From Adineta steineri (Eukaryota > Rotifera > Eurotatoria > Adinetida > Adinetidae): DNA of 64,000 nt. Made by a program: the position numbers and the translations under genes. This document shows, in pieces, positions 25,747 to 38,010 of this stretch (its first letter is position 1; the number at the start of each line of letters is the position of its first letter). The notes beneath the pieces are model-generated. The model was given only the letters and a program-made list of their open reading frames with translations, was not told the DNA's origin and ran no database searches. The stretch is from NCBI GenBank assembly GCA_905250115.1, contig CAJNOI010000071.1, positions 404,280-468,279 of the forward strand, read 5' to 3'.

Positions 25747-27062
25747 GAATGAATAAAAATTTGATACAACAAAAGACTTCCTGTATCAATGAATGTTTGA
25801 AGTTTTAATAGTATTTCATAGATATTTAAAGATTTTAAAATATAATGCATTTATTATTTTTGTATTAAATAATTTAACTATTACTCATTGCAATAATAGA
25901 TAACTACTGATGATGGATAGTTTATAGATCATAGAAACAAGCTTTCGTAAATAGCAACGGTCATTGTACCAGAATGATTTCATTTTCTACAATATGACGG
26001 TCATAGTTTAATAAACTAATGAATCTTCTAATAGAAACACTATAGGCATATATAAATATTATATAGGGTATAGCCAATCGTTATATTACTAATTGAATCC
26101 ACATTTAAAAAAGATATCAAATATTTTGCATTCTACATCAAAACGTTGTTTTTTTAGATGTTTAAGACATTCACTTAAACAAACAACGGAAAAGTGGGTG
26201 TCTTGTTCATGAAACTGCACATTTGCAAACACTCATAATATTTTTAATAGACTCCTTCTTACATAATATTATTCGTTATGTTTTTGACACTTCGACAGTG
26301 GATACAATCTCATTCAGATTTTATTGATCAAGAATAAAAACCAAAAGAAAAGGATCAATGCATATATTTTAAGATGGTGCGCAGTTGCGGAAGTGCTAAG
26401 TTGATGAGAATGTACAACTTGCATTTTCTCTTTGCAAACTCGAAAATTTTGATAAACTTATCGCAAAGCCTTCTTTCTTATGAGAAAAAGACTATTTTGA
26501 TGAAATATTTAATTTTATAAGCACTTCAGCATCCGCAGACGCTCAAAAATCTAAATCTGCAGTTTTCTTCTAAATAAAATGCATCCAGATACCTATATAA
26601 TATGTATCTTTTGCATTTCTTTTTCCATTATGTTATAGTTGTGAGCTTGATGATGTTTTAAAGGAAACAACAACATGAAACTACATCTGTTAGTTAGCCA
26701 TTTTTGCCTACTCGTTAATAAAATCACAAACACAAGAGAAAAAAATTATTTTTTATTGAGTCAATAATTGCAACTGTTACACGGAAAATATTATTTGCTG
26801 TTATTTTTGTAACTTTTGTGTCATTGGCGATGTTTTTTCTTTCAAAATTCTTATATTTTTATAAGGTATGGATAGTTATTTACTCAGTAAAAACCCATTC
26901 AAAGACACCACTGTGTGAGAGAAAACTTGCTCGTATAATTTAATATTCAGTAAGATTACTTATTTTCTTTTTCTTCTCTTACTGTGTCATTTATTTAGGC
27001 AAGGAAGAAGAATTTTATTTACATCGAAAATTGCATTTTTTTCTAGTTTCATTTTTGTATAA
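25747..27062. other. Spacer between the two TRIM-like genes
   Basis: No gene was found. A weak imperfect inverted repeat is suggested between about 26380-26400 (GTTGCGGAAGTGCTAAG) and 26520-26545 (AAGCACTTCAGCATCCGCAG). It may be a decayed foldback element. The spacer shows no similarity to the DNA upstream of copy 1. Confidence 0.4.
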
Positions 27063-28619
27063 ATGGCAACGCTTAACAATAAGAACACCGAACAACTGCA
27101 AGAGCTCGTTACTTGTGCTATATGTTTAGAATATTACAAAGATCCACGTATTCTTCCTTGCTCTCATACATTTTGTTTTAAATGTATACAACAATTGGTT
27201 GGAACTGGTACAGCAGCCTGTCCATTCCGAGATAATACAACAATTAATCGAAATGATATTGATCAATTACCAATTAATCGAATAGCTAAAGACATGGTAG
27301 AGTTTATAACGAACTTTAATCCATCACTTAAAACAAATGGCAACCCTTTATGTGATAACTGTAATGAAAAGCCAGGTATAAACTGGTGTGAAAAATGTGC
27401 ATTTCATTACTGTGAACCTTGTACAAAATCCGTACATTCGATCAAAGCTTTACAATCTCACACGATCGTTCCAGTATCCGACAAAACGCATTCTATTTGT
27501 TTGGAACATTCCGATGAAAAATTTAAATATTGGTGTACACAGTGTCATATGCTTGTCTGTCGTGATTGTTTATTATTTAAACATAAAGATCATAAATATT
27601 TATCACTGAAAGATGCAGCAACGGAAATAAAAGTAAATCTCGAGAAAAAAACTCAAGAAATAAATGAAATTAAACAAAATTTAACGCAATTTTCTACTAC
27701 AGCAAAAGATGCTATTAGTCAACAAAATCGAAAAAAGACTCAAGAAAGAAATGATATCAAGCAAATGTTCGAAAATCTACAACGAATATTAGAAGAAAGA
27801 AAATGTATACTTATCAAAGAGTTAGAAGATGAAGAAATACAATCAATAGAGATATTAAATCAACAACAAATTAAAATAGATCAACATTTAAATTTAATTA
27901 CTGTACAAGAACTTTGTAGTAGACAGATACTGAATTCAGATGATCCAATACAAATACTAAAATTCAAATCTGCTTTATCTCATAATTATAATGATTTTAC
28001 TGAAGAATATAGAAAAATAGATGAAGGTTGTATTATAATGAGACATACATTTAAAAGAAGTGATGAAGACTTAGAAGCTGTTAAAGATATGATTTCAAAA
28101 CTTGGTAATATTCATAGTGAATTATATAGAATAAACAAATATGGTGTCGCAGTCAAAAGTCAGTCGTTAGATATTTCTAAGCCTAATAGCACCAACCAAT
28201 TCACTCAAAGAGGCCTCAACCATGCTCAAGGGTACAAGTTTTCACTGAAAAAACCGTTTGTACTCCGTGCAATTCGTATACAATCAAATTACAATGGATC
28301 ACATATAGGTTTCATAGTCAACGATGTTGGTTTGATTATTCATCGTGGAACAGCTAATTCTACCGACTCCACCCTGAAATGGTTAAATATTCCATTAGAG
28401 GGTGATATAAAAAATGACTACACGGTGTTCGTTTGGGCACCATCTGGTAATGGTTCATATGCCTACGTAAACGGAGATAACAAGTTTCGCGCAATTCATC
28501 ATAATTGTTCAGTTCAGAGTAAATGTATTTTAACTGCAGTTCGAATCAATATCGGTTGGGGAACTAATATCACTGACAGCACTTATTCTATTAATATGAT
28601 ACTTGATATTAAAGAATAA
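27063..28619 (+). CDS. TRIM-like protein (RING variant, two B-boxes, coiled coil), copy 2
   Basis: Intronless, 518 aa, tandem paralogue of 24187-25746 with the same domain order and nearly the same length. RING-like segment: CAICLEYYKDPRILPCSHTF, then CFKCIQQ and ACPFRDN. The final zinc ligand is missing here too, with R at its position and Asp next, so the change predates the duplication or is kept by selection. B-box 1 is CDNCNEKPGINWCEKC and B-box 2 is CLEHSDEKFKYWCTQCHMLV. The coiled coil is highly similar to copy 1 except for a divergent patch near residues 220-235 (QQNRKKTQERNDIKQ). The C-terminal domain keeps IRIQS, FIVNDVG, LKWLNIP and NGSYAYVNGDNKFRAI. The first 35 residues and the C-terminal domain are the most diverged parts. 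Function as for copy 1, by inference only. Confidence 0.88.
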   Translation: MATLNNKNTEQLQELVTCAICLEYYKDPRILPCSHTFCFKCIQQLVGTGTAACPFRDNTTINRNDIDQLPINRIAKDMVEFITNFNPSLKTNGNPLCDNCNEKPGINWCEKCAFHYCEPCTKSVHSIKALQSHTIVPVSDKTHSICLEHSDEKFKYWCTQCHMLVCRDCLLFKHKDHKYLSLKDAATEIKVNLEKKTQEINEIKQNLTQFSTTAKDAISQQNRKKTQERNDIKQMFENLQRILEERKCILIKELEDEEIQSIEILNQQQIKIDQHLNLITVQELCSRQILNSDDPIQILKFKSALSHNYNDFTEEYRKIDEGCIIMRHTFKRSDEDLEAVKDMISKLGNIHSELYRINKYGVAVKSQSLDISKPNSTNQFTQRGLNHAQGYKFSLKKPFVLRAIRIQSNYNGSHIGFIVNDVGLIIHRGTANSTDSTLKWLNIPLEGDIKNDYTVFVWAPSGNGSYAYVNGDNKFRAIHHNCSVQSKCILTAVRINIGWGTNITDSTYSINMILDIKE

Positions 28620-29513
28620 AGACTTGCTATATGTTTACAAACAGACACTTCTTATTCTTCTTTTTGTGATTTCATATTGTATGTACTTAATAATTTTAAA
28701 ATAAAACATGCTTAACACTTTACATTGAAAGACATATGGTGTAATCATTACGATAATAACTCACATTTAGAGTACTACATAAGCATAAGAGTGTGTATTA
28801 ATATGACTTTAATTCTTTCTAATATGTTCGATTTTTATGTTGTTAATAAGCAAATTCATGTTCAAAAATCATACTCAAAATATTGTGTTATTTTCGAGCA
28901 AAAGATATGAATTTGTTTTTATTATCATTTAAAAGTATATTATACTATATTTCCATTGTTAACTTGTAATATTTTGAATAGTTGCATTATTAAAAGCCAT
29001 ATTTAAGTTTTACAATGATTCATATTAAATATTTCCTAATCTGTCAAAATCTCTTGGTATTTGAAAACATACTATCCATTGAAGAAAAAGAAAAGATTAA
29101 AGTTCATATGTGTAACAATATTAACTTCTTGTTTTCCCTCCTTTTTTTGTTGTATGTGCTGAAAAAATCACAGACAAAACAAGAAGAAAAAGAAACAAAC
29201 ACAAAAGAAAGAGAAAGAGAACAAAAAGAGAGAGAGAGAGAGCGAGCGCAAGAAAAATGACAAATACATACACATATCATAACGTTTTTTTTCTTTCTTT
29301 TTTTTATATATTAAAAAAAGACAAGTTTATTTCTAAGTACGTTTTCGTGTTTAACTTGAATAGACTTGATATTTGTACATAACAGAAACGCACTTTAATT
29401 CATCTATTTTCTTGTTTTTTTTGTCTTAATAATAAAGAAGAGAAAAACATGTAAGAATACACGCACACACACACACACAAACACACCGAGAACAAAATCG
29501 GACAAAAAGCCAA
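28620..29513. other. Convergent spacer, nothing firm
   Basis: Lies between the 3' ends of TRIM copy 2 (+) and RBM25 (-). It holds an (AG)n tract at 29210-29245 and (CA)n at 29462-29485. It probably contains 3' untranslated ends. No coding exon was recognised. Confidence 0.5.
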
Positions 29514-32500
29514 TCATTTGCTTAGACCAAAGCGTTTAGCTTCAATTTCATAGACAATTAATCGCCACATTTTAACAACAAATACTTCAGCTTCATCATC
29601 AAGTACAACACGTATATCAGATAAGATTGTTTCTGCACTTTTTTTTGACATTATTGATGTACAAATAAAATCTGTTAATGTTGCTTCTTCTTCACCAATA
29701 TATTCAACAATTTTTTTTGTTACCCATGGTTTAATACGTTTTTCCATTAGATTCTATAACAAAAAATTAATGTTAGAATTTTTACCGAAAAAAAAAATGA
29801 TAATTCAGTTTTTGATCAGAGTTACAGGGTAAAGGTAAGAGAAAAGCTTATCCTGCGCATGTCTAATCAGGGTCATACGTATTAACCATTGCGATTTGCT
29901 ACCGGACATTCTCAACATACTATTCTCCTTAATTCATTTAAGCATAGACCAAAAAAATATCGAATAAGTGATTTTCGAGACGGATATTTTAAACTAGTAC
30001 TCTTAATGAAAATTAAGGAGAAATCTTTATACGTACGAAATCAAGAAGTGACCAATCGAGTGGAAAAGTGAATAAATCTTCTTTTTTTGTTGGAATATTT
30101 TCAATTAATTTTCGTACAGCTTGACGTTTTTCTTCTTGTGCTTGAGCAGAATTAACATTTGTTGTAGGTGTAACAGCTGTAGTTTTTCCTGATGATGGTC
30201 GATTAGTTTGTTCTTCTTTAATATGTGGAGAAGTTTGAGAAATTGGAATAGCTGGTTGATCAGGTATTGCAGTTAATTTTGATTTTTTTTGAAGAGCATT
30301 TGTATTATCATCTTCTTGATCATCACGAAAAGCCTACAAAGAGATTTCCTCAAAGATAAAAAAAAACGGCTTCATTAAAAAATAAAAATCTTACTTCATT
30401 TACGGCTAATTTTCGTTTTAAAGGAAGTTTTGTACCTGTAATTGGTGCACCACCAAGTGCAGATGTTTGACGTGGACTAACTTTAACTTCTAAATAGGAA
30501 AAAACAAGAAATGAAATTTAAATTATATATATATATTCAACAAACCAATTTGTGGAGATGCTGGTTGTCGTAGTGAATGATCCATACTTTCCGTACCTAA
30601 AAGAAAAAATAGTTATATAAGATCTTACGAAAAACTTTTATCTTACTAGTATTATTAGCTGATTCGGAAGGTAGAACAGCAGTATCTTTTCGACTGACAG
30701 CTTGTTGTTCATCGTTATCTGATTCATCAGCAGATTCATCACTTGCTCGTGTGAGATCAGCTAAACGCTTACGTATTAATTCTTCTTCTTTTTCTAAACG
30801 TCGTTTTATTTCTAATTCAATATCATCAATATTATCTTGAAGTAATAATTTTTGACGTAATTCTTCAATTTCATCTTTTTCATGACGTCGATCACGATTA
30901 TCTATTTCAATTTCATGTTCACGATCTTTTAAACGACGAGCTAATGATGTACCTCTATATTGAAAAACAGAAAAATAAGATTTTTTCAATTAATTATTTA
31001 AATATAAAATATATACTTGTAATATTTTGGATCATCATTTTCATCATTATAATCTTCAAGAAATGCTAATAAACGTTTGCCTTCTTTTTCTTCATCATGT
31101 AATCGACTTAATTCCCGACGTTTTTCTAATTCATAATCATTCTGTTTTTTTCGTTCACGCTGTTCCCATGCTTTCAATCTCTAGAAGAAAAAAAAATATC
31201 AGTCAAGTTAACTATTTCATATTTAAAAACTTACATCTCTATAACGAATTTCTTTTTCACGTAATCGTCTTTCTTGTTTTTTTCTTTCATAAGCTTCATC
31301 ATCATCTTCATCAACAACAGCATGTCCTCCTCCTCCTCCTTTTGGTAATGGTGATTTTGTTCTTGAACGACGACTATATGGACGTGATGATGATGATGGA
31401 ACAGGTGAACGACGATCATATCGTGATGGTGGAGGACTACGTCGATCACTTGGACGATTACTACGTACAGCATTACTTGTATTATTTCTTGATGATGAAC
31501 TACGGTAACGATCATCACTAGGTGATGAACGATCACGTCGACTTGTACTACCACGATCATGTCTTGGTGATGAACGATCACGAGATGATGATGATGGTGG
31601 TGAATTACGTGAAGATGGTGATACGGATGATTTATTATCTCGACTAGTTGCAGCTTCTTCAGCTGCACGTTTCTCACGTTGCAATGCTCGTTCACGTTCA
31701 TAACGATCTTTTCGTTCTTTTTCTGTATTACGCATTTTTGTATCTTCATCTTTGAAACGATCACGAAACATAAGAATTTCATTTGATATTAAACTTCTTT
31801 TTCCTTCTTCATCATCAACTGAAACTGTGCCATCATTACGTCGTCCTGATGGACTAGTTGTATTTGATGATGGTGCTGATGATGATGATGTATCTGATGT
31901 AGGATTAGTTGGTGTATTTGAAGGTGTCGGTGGTAGTTGAGATACAGGAGGCATATTTGGTATTAGTCCTGCTGCTGCGGCTGCTTGAGCTTCTCGAGCT
32001 GCCATTTCTTTTGCTTCTAATGCACGTTGATTCATTTCTCGAGCATATTCTCGCATAATTGTTTCAAGTGATAATTTTATGGTTAAATCTTCGCGACGTG
32101 TTTCATTATCAATATAATCATCTTCTTCTTCTTCAATTTCACCTTCCTCACCGGATTTTTTCTATAAAAAAAAAATCAAATATGAAAACGAAAAAAAAAA
32201 GAAAATTCTCTCATTTTACTTTTGCATCTGAATCTGTACTGTTCGTTTTTTTCGTATCATCATCTTCATCATCTTCATAAATAAATTTAAATGCTGTTGT
32301 ATCATTAGCTGCTTTTTTTGCTAATTCATGTCGTTTCTTTTTTTTATATTCATCAAGTATTGCTTTTGTTTTAGTATCGACTTTAACCTAAATAAATACA
32401 TAATATATTTCATACGAAAATTTAATATAAAATTAAACTGAATATATGTATACACATATATTCTGGATTGATCTCGAATACAAAAAAAACAAAAAAAGAA

Positions 32501-33593
32501 ATATCTCAATAGAAGGTACCACTCACTCTTGTATATTTTTTATGAAAGAATTGCAATTTGTGTTCAATTAATACTAAGAACAAAAAGATTTTTCATAGAA
32601 CAAAATCACTTTATTAATCATGTGTACAAATTGTTACCAGATTAATGTCTTTCTCGTGTTTGTATAACCAAATCAAATAAGTTAGGACACATCTGTTCAT
32701 CGACTGAAAATATCCGGGAGGTTCTTACACAATGCAAAACACTTACATGATTATGTATTTGAAATAAATATCTAATATTTGATGATCCAAAAGAAAAGAA
32801 AAACGATTGGAAAGAAAAAATCACTTACAACTAATTTTTTATCTTGAATTTGCCAACCATTAAGTAAACGTATACAACGAAGTGTACCTTCAGGATTTTC
32901 ATATTCACAAAAACCAAATGCTAAAAACAAAAAAAGATAAATTTCATCAAATGGAATAAAATATTTTACCTTGAAGTTTACCATTGGCACCTTGAACACG
33001 TTTCCAATTGACAACACTACCACAATTCTAAATACAAAACAGTTTGTTGAATCACCTCGTCAATGACAATGCATAGTATATGAGTCAGAGTAAGGACAAA
33101 GGTTGTCATTTTTATACTGAAAATTTTAGATAACATGTACTACATAATACCCCGATGGTTTTTTTTAATGTCCTATAATTTTGAGAAGATAACCGATGAT
33201 TCTTCACTTTCTCAAAAGTTTATCTTTTTAATAATATTACTTACATGAAGCATTCGTTTAATCATAGTATCAGGTGCTCGATCAGAAATACTACCAACAA
33301 ATACTGTTGTAGCTGTTTGAAGACGATTTTTCTATTAGAATAAAACAAAAATAAAGAATCATTATATATATTCAAAAAAAAACAAACCTTGTCAGTTTCT
33401 CCAGGTTTATGAGTACCATTAGTCGCTGTTGGTATTCCTGGTGGTGGTGTTGACATCTAAACAATAAATCATATATTTTGTTTTTCTTCTTGAACAATTA
33501 CCAAATACTTACATTAGGTGGAATCATCATTGGCGCTCCTGGAGGGAAAAAGGGCATAGGAGGCATCATTGGCATATGTGGTGGATAGGACAT
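29514..33593 (-). CDS. RBM25: RNA-binding protein 25 (RRM, RS/RE-rich, PWI)
   Basis: Thirteen exons join to 878 aa: 33513-33593, 33388-33456, 33245-33331, 32970-33027, 32829-32920, 32220-32387, 31235-32161, 31017-31180, 30647-30954, 30546-30596, 30395-30489, 30037-30333, 29514-29753. RBM25 is a U1-snRNP-linked splicing regulator in nuclear speckles. It opens with a Met/Pro-rich stretch (PPHMPMMPPMPFFPPGAP). The RRM lies at about 57-130 (VFVGSIS, then LQAFGFCEYENPEGTLRCIR), followed by KVDTKTKAILDEYK. A long low-complexity Arg/Ser/Asp region is encoded in the 927-nt exon. A charged Arg/Glu helix follows (LEDYNDENDDPKYYKG, then LARRLKDREHEIE). The C-terminal PWI domain fills residues 800-878 (MEKRIKPWVTKKIVEYIGEE to EVFVVKMWRLIVYE). 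Order and motifs match metazoan RBM25 throughout. Introns of 441 and 283 nt are the longest. Confidence 0.95.
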
Positions 33594-33966
33594 TGTTATT
33601 CTTTAATTGTTACTGATACAATCCCAACAAAGAAAATTTCGCATAAAAATGCACATTCTAAAAAGAAAATAAAAATAAAAGAAAACAATTAATCTTTTTT
33701 TTTGTTTTTCGCATTGCACTAGATGATGAAATACTAATAGATTTATTTGTCTTATAGTTGTTATCTTTTAAAGTTCTACTACGAATACATGACAAAAATT
33801 AGTTTGTATATAAGAAATAGTTAAGAAACGATGACATATAATAGAACACAATACACATAACAAGAGAGAGAGAGAGAGAAAAAAAAGAACAAAAACAAAT
33901 AACCAGCCAGATTAAGTATAGAAACTGAAGAAAAAAGTCAGTATTTTATGTTCTAATTAATGATAA

Positions 33967-34422
33967 TCATTTAAGATATGGATAATTTCGAAAAACTTGT
34001 ACACCTGATAAGCCAAGAATAAGAAGTGTTGGAAACCATTTACCGCCAATTAAAAATCTTAATAACATAACAACACCGATAACGGCACCAATCTAAAAAT
34101 AAATAATTAATATATGAATAGAAGATTTTATTCATCTATATTCACAGCTAAATTAGCAACATTGTTTTGACGTGTAGGATGTGATGCATTATAAATAGAC
34201 CAAGCGCCAAAAACAATACCTAAATAAAATCTATTCGAAAAAATCTTTTACAAAGAAAAATAATCTACCAAATAAAAGTGAAATTGCACTACGACCTTTC
34301 AAATAACCAAGTAAACCTCCAAGGACTAAAAGAAAAATCTTTTTTTAAACAAAATAAATATCATTAAAAATAAATAATATACTTAATGCACCGCCATAAA
34401 CAAGTCCAATTTGATCAGTCAT
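33967..34422 (-). CDS. TMEM14: TMEM14-family membrane protein, 98 aa
   Basis: Four exons, 34383-34422, 34269-34325, 34146-34219 and 33967-34092, give 98 aa. Four hydrophobic segments with Gly-rich helices are visible: IGLVYGGALI, LGGLLGYLKGRSAISLLFGI, the segment after NNVANL, and IGAVIGVVMLLRFL, then WFPTLLILGLSGVQVF. The elements G-G-LLGYLK-x-x-S-x-x-SLLFG, NNVANLA and MLLRFLIGGKWFPT match the TMEM14A/C family, whose vertebrate members sit in mitochondrial or ER membranes (TMEM14C is needed for porphyrin transport). The family is clear; the subfamily is not. It lies about 370 bp upstream of RBM25 on the same strand. Intron donors are GTATAT, GTAGAT and GTGAAT. Confidence 0.85.
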
Positions 34423-35718
34423 GATAATGTATTATTATTGAGATAATTCGATGGATTATGTTCTAGAATAGAAAACGAAAATAAATCGATCTACCGACTC
34501 AGGTAAAAAGATAAAAAAAAAAACATAAACGAAAGAAATATAAAAGTATAAGCAGCGGCCATATTGATTCTTACGTGTATTATTTGGGAATACAAAGATG
34601 CAGCATGTTCTCTCTCTATTTATATGCATCCAATAATGTGACACATTTATGCAATTTGATAAAAAGTTTTTATTGGATGTTGAATATGATTAGATTGTTG
34701 ATTCGCGAACAGAAATAGCAAAAAAAAAAGAGGTCAGTAGAAATCATGCATACGAAATAATAGATATAGTACTTTATTGTTAGTTAATATATATATATGA
34801 ATTAAGAATTCGTAAATTAGACAGATTTTAAAGCAATAAAATAGGAGCTTGAAAACGAGCGAGCGAACATTGTAAGTTGGTAAATACTGCACAGTATGTT
34901 ACGGTAAAAATCTCAAGCAAAATGCGTCTTTATGCTTTAGTTATAGGAGCAAAGTGTACGTGTACATTTTTTTGTCGTCAACCAGGTGTATCAGAGCATA
35001 AAAAAATTGCATTTGACGCAAGGTAATAAACAACAAAAATATGTTTTATACTTTTCTACATATTATAAATTTATACTAATATACTTAATAAAATAACTGT
35101 TTGACATATGTATAACGTTATCATTTTGAATACTTGTTCATTTTGATTATATCCTTGTTAATACAGATGTGGAGATTGAGAGTGATTATAGATGATAATA
35201 TAATTCAAATACATAAAGTAATCGAAACCGGTCAACCAGTACATTAAGCTAGATTGATTTTGTAGTAACTTTTATTTTTAAATAAATATTGAATCTTTAA
35301 TCTTCAAGAAGGAATTATCTGATCAAGAATTGATATAGATAAATTAGATATTTTATCATCAACTAGCATTGTAAGTCAATTATAAAAATATGATTATCGA
35401 ATACATTGAATTCTTTGTTCTTAGAAGAATATTGAAACTCTCATTCTCTTTATATATTCAAGATAGAACTAACTTTTACCATTGATAACATATATAGAGC
35501 ATTTAATAATTTTGTCAAAAAATTTCAGTTTGCTTCAAAAGAAAATAGTCACGTGTTTTTTAAACCTTGATGGACATGCTCGAACTTTGAAATTTACCAC
35601 TTTCATACTATTTAAGCTATAAGTTAATTATGTACTTTATGGAACTAACAAAGAAAAATATTTCGTCATTTACAATTATTCTGCATTCAAACCTCATTTT
35701 AATGAAGGCCTATTTGAC

Positions 35719-36136
35719 GGATGAGTCGAAGTTTTTCGAATATAGTGAGAGAATCTTTAAGAGACTTAAAAAATTAGTTTGAAAGGAAATATTTTTCACA
35801 CACCTTTTTAATTTCATATTATTCTCATTTTTTGAGAAATCACTCTCACATAGAAGTGGTTTCTCAGAAGATGCTCATAGCTTCTCTAGTATAAAAGCTA
35901 TACTAGTTCTACAAAACTGTCATATCCAACTATAATTAGCTAGTTAATATAGGGTCTTAAAGGAGAAGCAAATGACTATTTTCTGGAATGTCCAAAAATA
36001 CATAGAAAGTTTTTGAGCTCACATTCGGAAAGAGCACAAAATATCGGTTCTTATTCATCTTCTTGCATCCGTCTAGAATATTTTTGTATGAGCGAAAAAT
36101 GAACAAATATATTATCTGGAAACTTTCGACTCATCC
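35719..36136. mobile_element. Candidate non-autonomous DNA element (short terminal inverted repeats)
   Basis: The left end GGATGAGTCGAAGTTT and the reverse complement of the right end, GGATGAGTCGAAAGTTT, match over the first 12 bp with partial similarity beyond (ATATAGTG versus ATAATATA). About 418 bp lie between the outer ends. No target duplication and no coding frame were seen. Confidence 0.4.
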
Positions 36137-36164
36137 ATTATTATTTAATCTTCTCTAAGGTCAA

Positions 36165-36365
36165 GCCAGAAGTAACGCCTGTTGAGATCAATCATTTACA
36201 GGATCTGATTGTTCCATGCCCATCGGTTTCGTCCACTCCATTCTCTTCATGGGCATCTTCTTCCAGATTTTCTGTTCGTTTTTGTAAATACCGTGTATTT
36301 GATTAACCTGTTATCATCCATTCTGCAGATGTGGTCAGATAATCTTAGTTTCCATTGACAAAACT
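36165..36365 (-). pseudogene. Fossil fragment of a non-LTR retrotransposon polyprotein (C-terminal part)
   Basis: The minus-strand translation reads KLRLSDHICRMDDNRLIKYT, then GRRCP, stop, REWSGRNRW. The pattern R-L-R-x-x-x-H-x-x-RM-x-x-x-R-L followed by GRRxxxW is typical of the segment after the reverse-transcriptase domain in RTE/CR1/Jockey-like LINEs. Stop codons interrupt it, so it is dead. Flanking minus-strand sequence (36366-36540) may be further remnant but is too decayed to align by eye. Confidence 0.5.
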
Positions 36366-36751
36366 GACACTATTAATATAATAACGACAATGAATTGTCA
36401 GACTTCTGCTTCTAATTCAGTCTCGTTCTAAAATCATCTTGACTATAATTCTTTCTTCGTCTATTTCAAAATCTTTGAGAAGTTTAGCCATTTTTGATCA
36501 TTGCAGATTTGACTCTAGTTTCTCATATGTACAAACATCGAAATACAATAAAATATTAATGTTCATATTATGTATTGAAGTGACAATGGAAACTTCATAA
36601 AATACAATAAATTGTTAATACATACATTACTAAAACAACAACAATTGTGTATAATATTCTTATATATATATATAAATTGTGTACATAACAACATAAACAC
36701 ATACTGTTCATTGAATATATACATATATTACATAAATTCTCATATTTTGTA

Positions 36752-37824
36752 TTATTTCGTTTCAAGTTCATCTTTTGAAAGTACTTCAAAACCTTCATCA
36801 ATTAATTTTTGGTGTTTATTCTTTTTATTTATACCATCTGATGAATCTAATAAAAATTTCTCTTTATTCATTTGTTCATTTTCATTTTGATTATTAATTA
36901 ATTCTTTTTTATTTTTGATATCTTTTTTTGGTGCATTAATAACATATAATGGAACAAATGATTCAATAAATCCAACATCTTCAGTTAAATTTGGTAATAA
37001 CCAAAATTTAATTTTACCCATTGTTATTAACCATATACAAGCAAAAATAATATATTTAAAAACAGCTAATGATAATAATAAACCAAGTAAACTAGCGAGT
37101 ACCATTGATAAATAATACACTCCAGTGCGTACTTCAGCAGGCCATAATGGAAAAAGACAAATACCAATACAACCAATAACAAGTAAACCACCTATGATAT
37201 ATTGCTTTATTGTTGTTGGTGAATAAATCCATACATAAAAATCATTGAATGAATCAACAAATATTTGATCATCATGTAATTCAAATTTAAATTTTTTCTT
37301 TTTTATTTTATCTTCATTTGTTAAACTTTCAACAGTTGTTTCATCAGTTTTTGCCTTTCGTTGACGAATAGGACGTGGTGTATTCGATTGTGATGTATCA
37401 TCAGCAGGTTCAGTTGAAGGATTTTTATCTTTATAAACTTTAATAACGCGACGAAACATTTCATGATCCAAAAATTTTCGTAGCATCTAATATTATATGA
37501 GTTTTTTTTTTGTGAATAAAATTATTGATTATTTATTTATAAAAAATTTTATCATACCTGTACAGCATCATGTTTTGATGAGAAACAAATTGGATTTTTA
37601 CCATTATTTGAACATTTCGTACTTATTGATGACCATTTAGATTCAGTAAGACATTCAACTGCTTTTGAACCATTAAAATAAACAACTTGCATACCCATTA
37701 AAATTCCTTTTTTTGTTGAACATTGAAATCGTAGATATTTTGCAATAGTTTTTTCTAGCGTTGTTAATTCAGGTAGATCATCAAATGAACGACGAGATCG
37801 AGGTTTCTTTCGTGTTTCCGACAT
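36752..37824 (-). CDS. SEC62: SEC62 translocon accessory protein
   Basis: Two exons, 37558-37824 and 36752-37486, give 333 aa. SEC62 is a subunit of the ER translocon (SEC61-SEC62-SEC63) used in post-translational import, and an ER-phagy receptor in mammals. The N-terminal cytosolic domain contains IAKYLRFQCSTKKGILMGMQ and GSKAVECLTESKW, as in SEC62. A Lys/Thr-rich linker leads to KKKKFKFELHDDQIFVDS and YVWIY. Two transmembrane segments (about residues 190-210 and 225-250) flank the hallmark FPLWPAEVRTGVYYLS. IWLITMGKIKFWLLPNLTED and VGFIESFVPLY close the conserved core. The acidic/Lys-rich C-terminal tail is poorly conserved, and I do not see a clear LC3-interacting motif. It starts 186 bp from the divergent CPSF4 gene, so the two may share a promoter region. 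Confidence 0.95.
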
Positions 37825-38010
37825 TATCAAGAGACAACAATAGTTCAAAAGACAAATATATGCATATTAAATAAAGAATTAATCATACATGTGGCGCCAT
37901 CTAAATATTAATTTGAATGGTTAAAATAATTATCCATTGATGAACACATAAAATTACAAATAATAATATCTATCCTATTTTCATTTTTGAATTGTATTTA
38001 TAAAGAAAAT

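Larger units (their letters stand above)
34423..36751. other. Transposon-bearing intergenic stretch
   Basis: No intact gene was recognised. An inverted-repeat-bounded segment (35719-36136) and a fossil non-LTR retrotransposon fragment (36165-36365) lie here and are listed separately. An ATG at 34921 opens a short exon-like frame ending at a GTAATA donor, but no following exon was found. Confidence 0.5.

Noticed and set aside
26340-26590. Weak inverted repeat between the TRIM genes
   Set aside because: Only short, gapped matches; not enough to call an element.
31231-31782. 183-codon minus-strand ORF rich in His, and a 164-codon plus-strand ORF at 31027-31521
   Set aside because: Both are out-of-frame shadows of the Arg/Ser/Asp-rich exon of RBM25.
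34921-35024. ATG at 34921 followed by an exon-like frame (MRLYALVIGAKCTCTFF) ending at a GTAATA donor
   Set aside because: It slightly resembles the start of a longin-type SNARE, but no later exon continues it in phase, so no gene is called.
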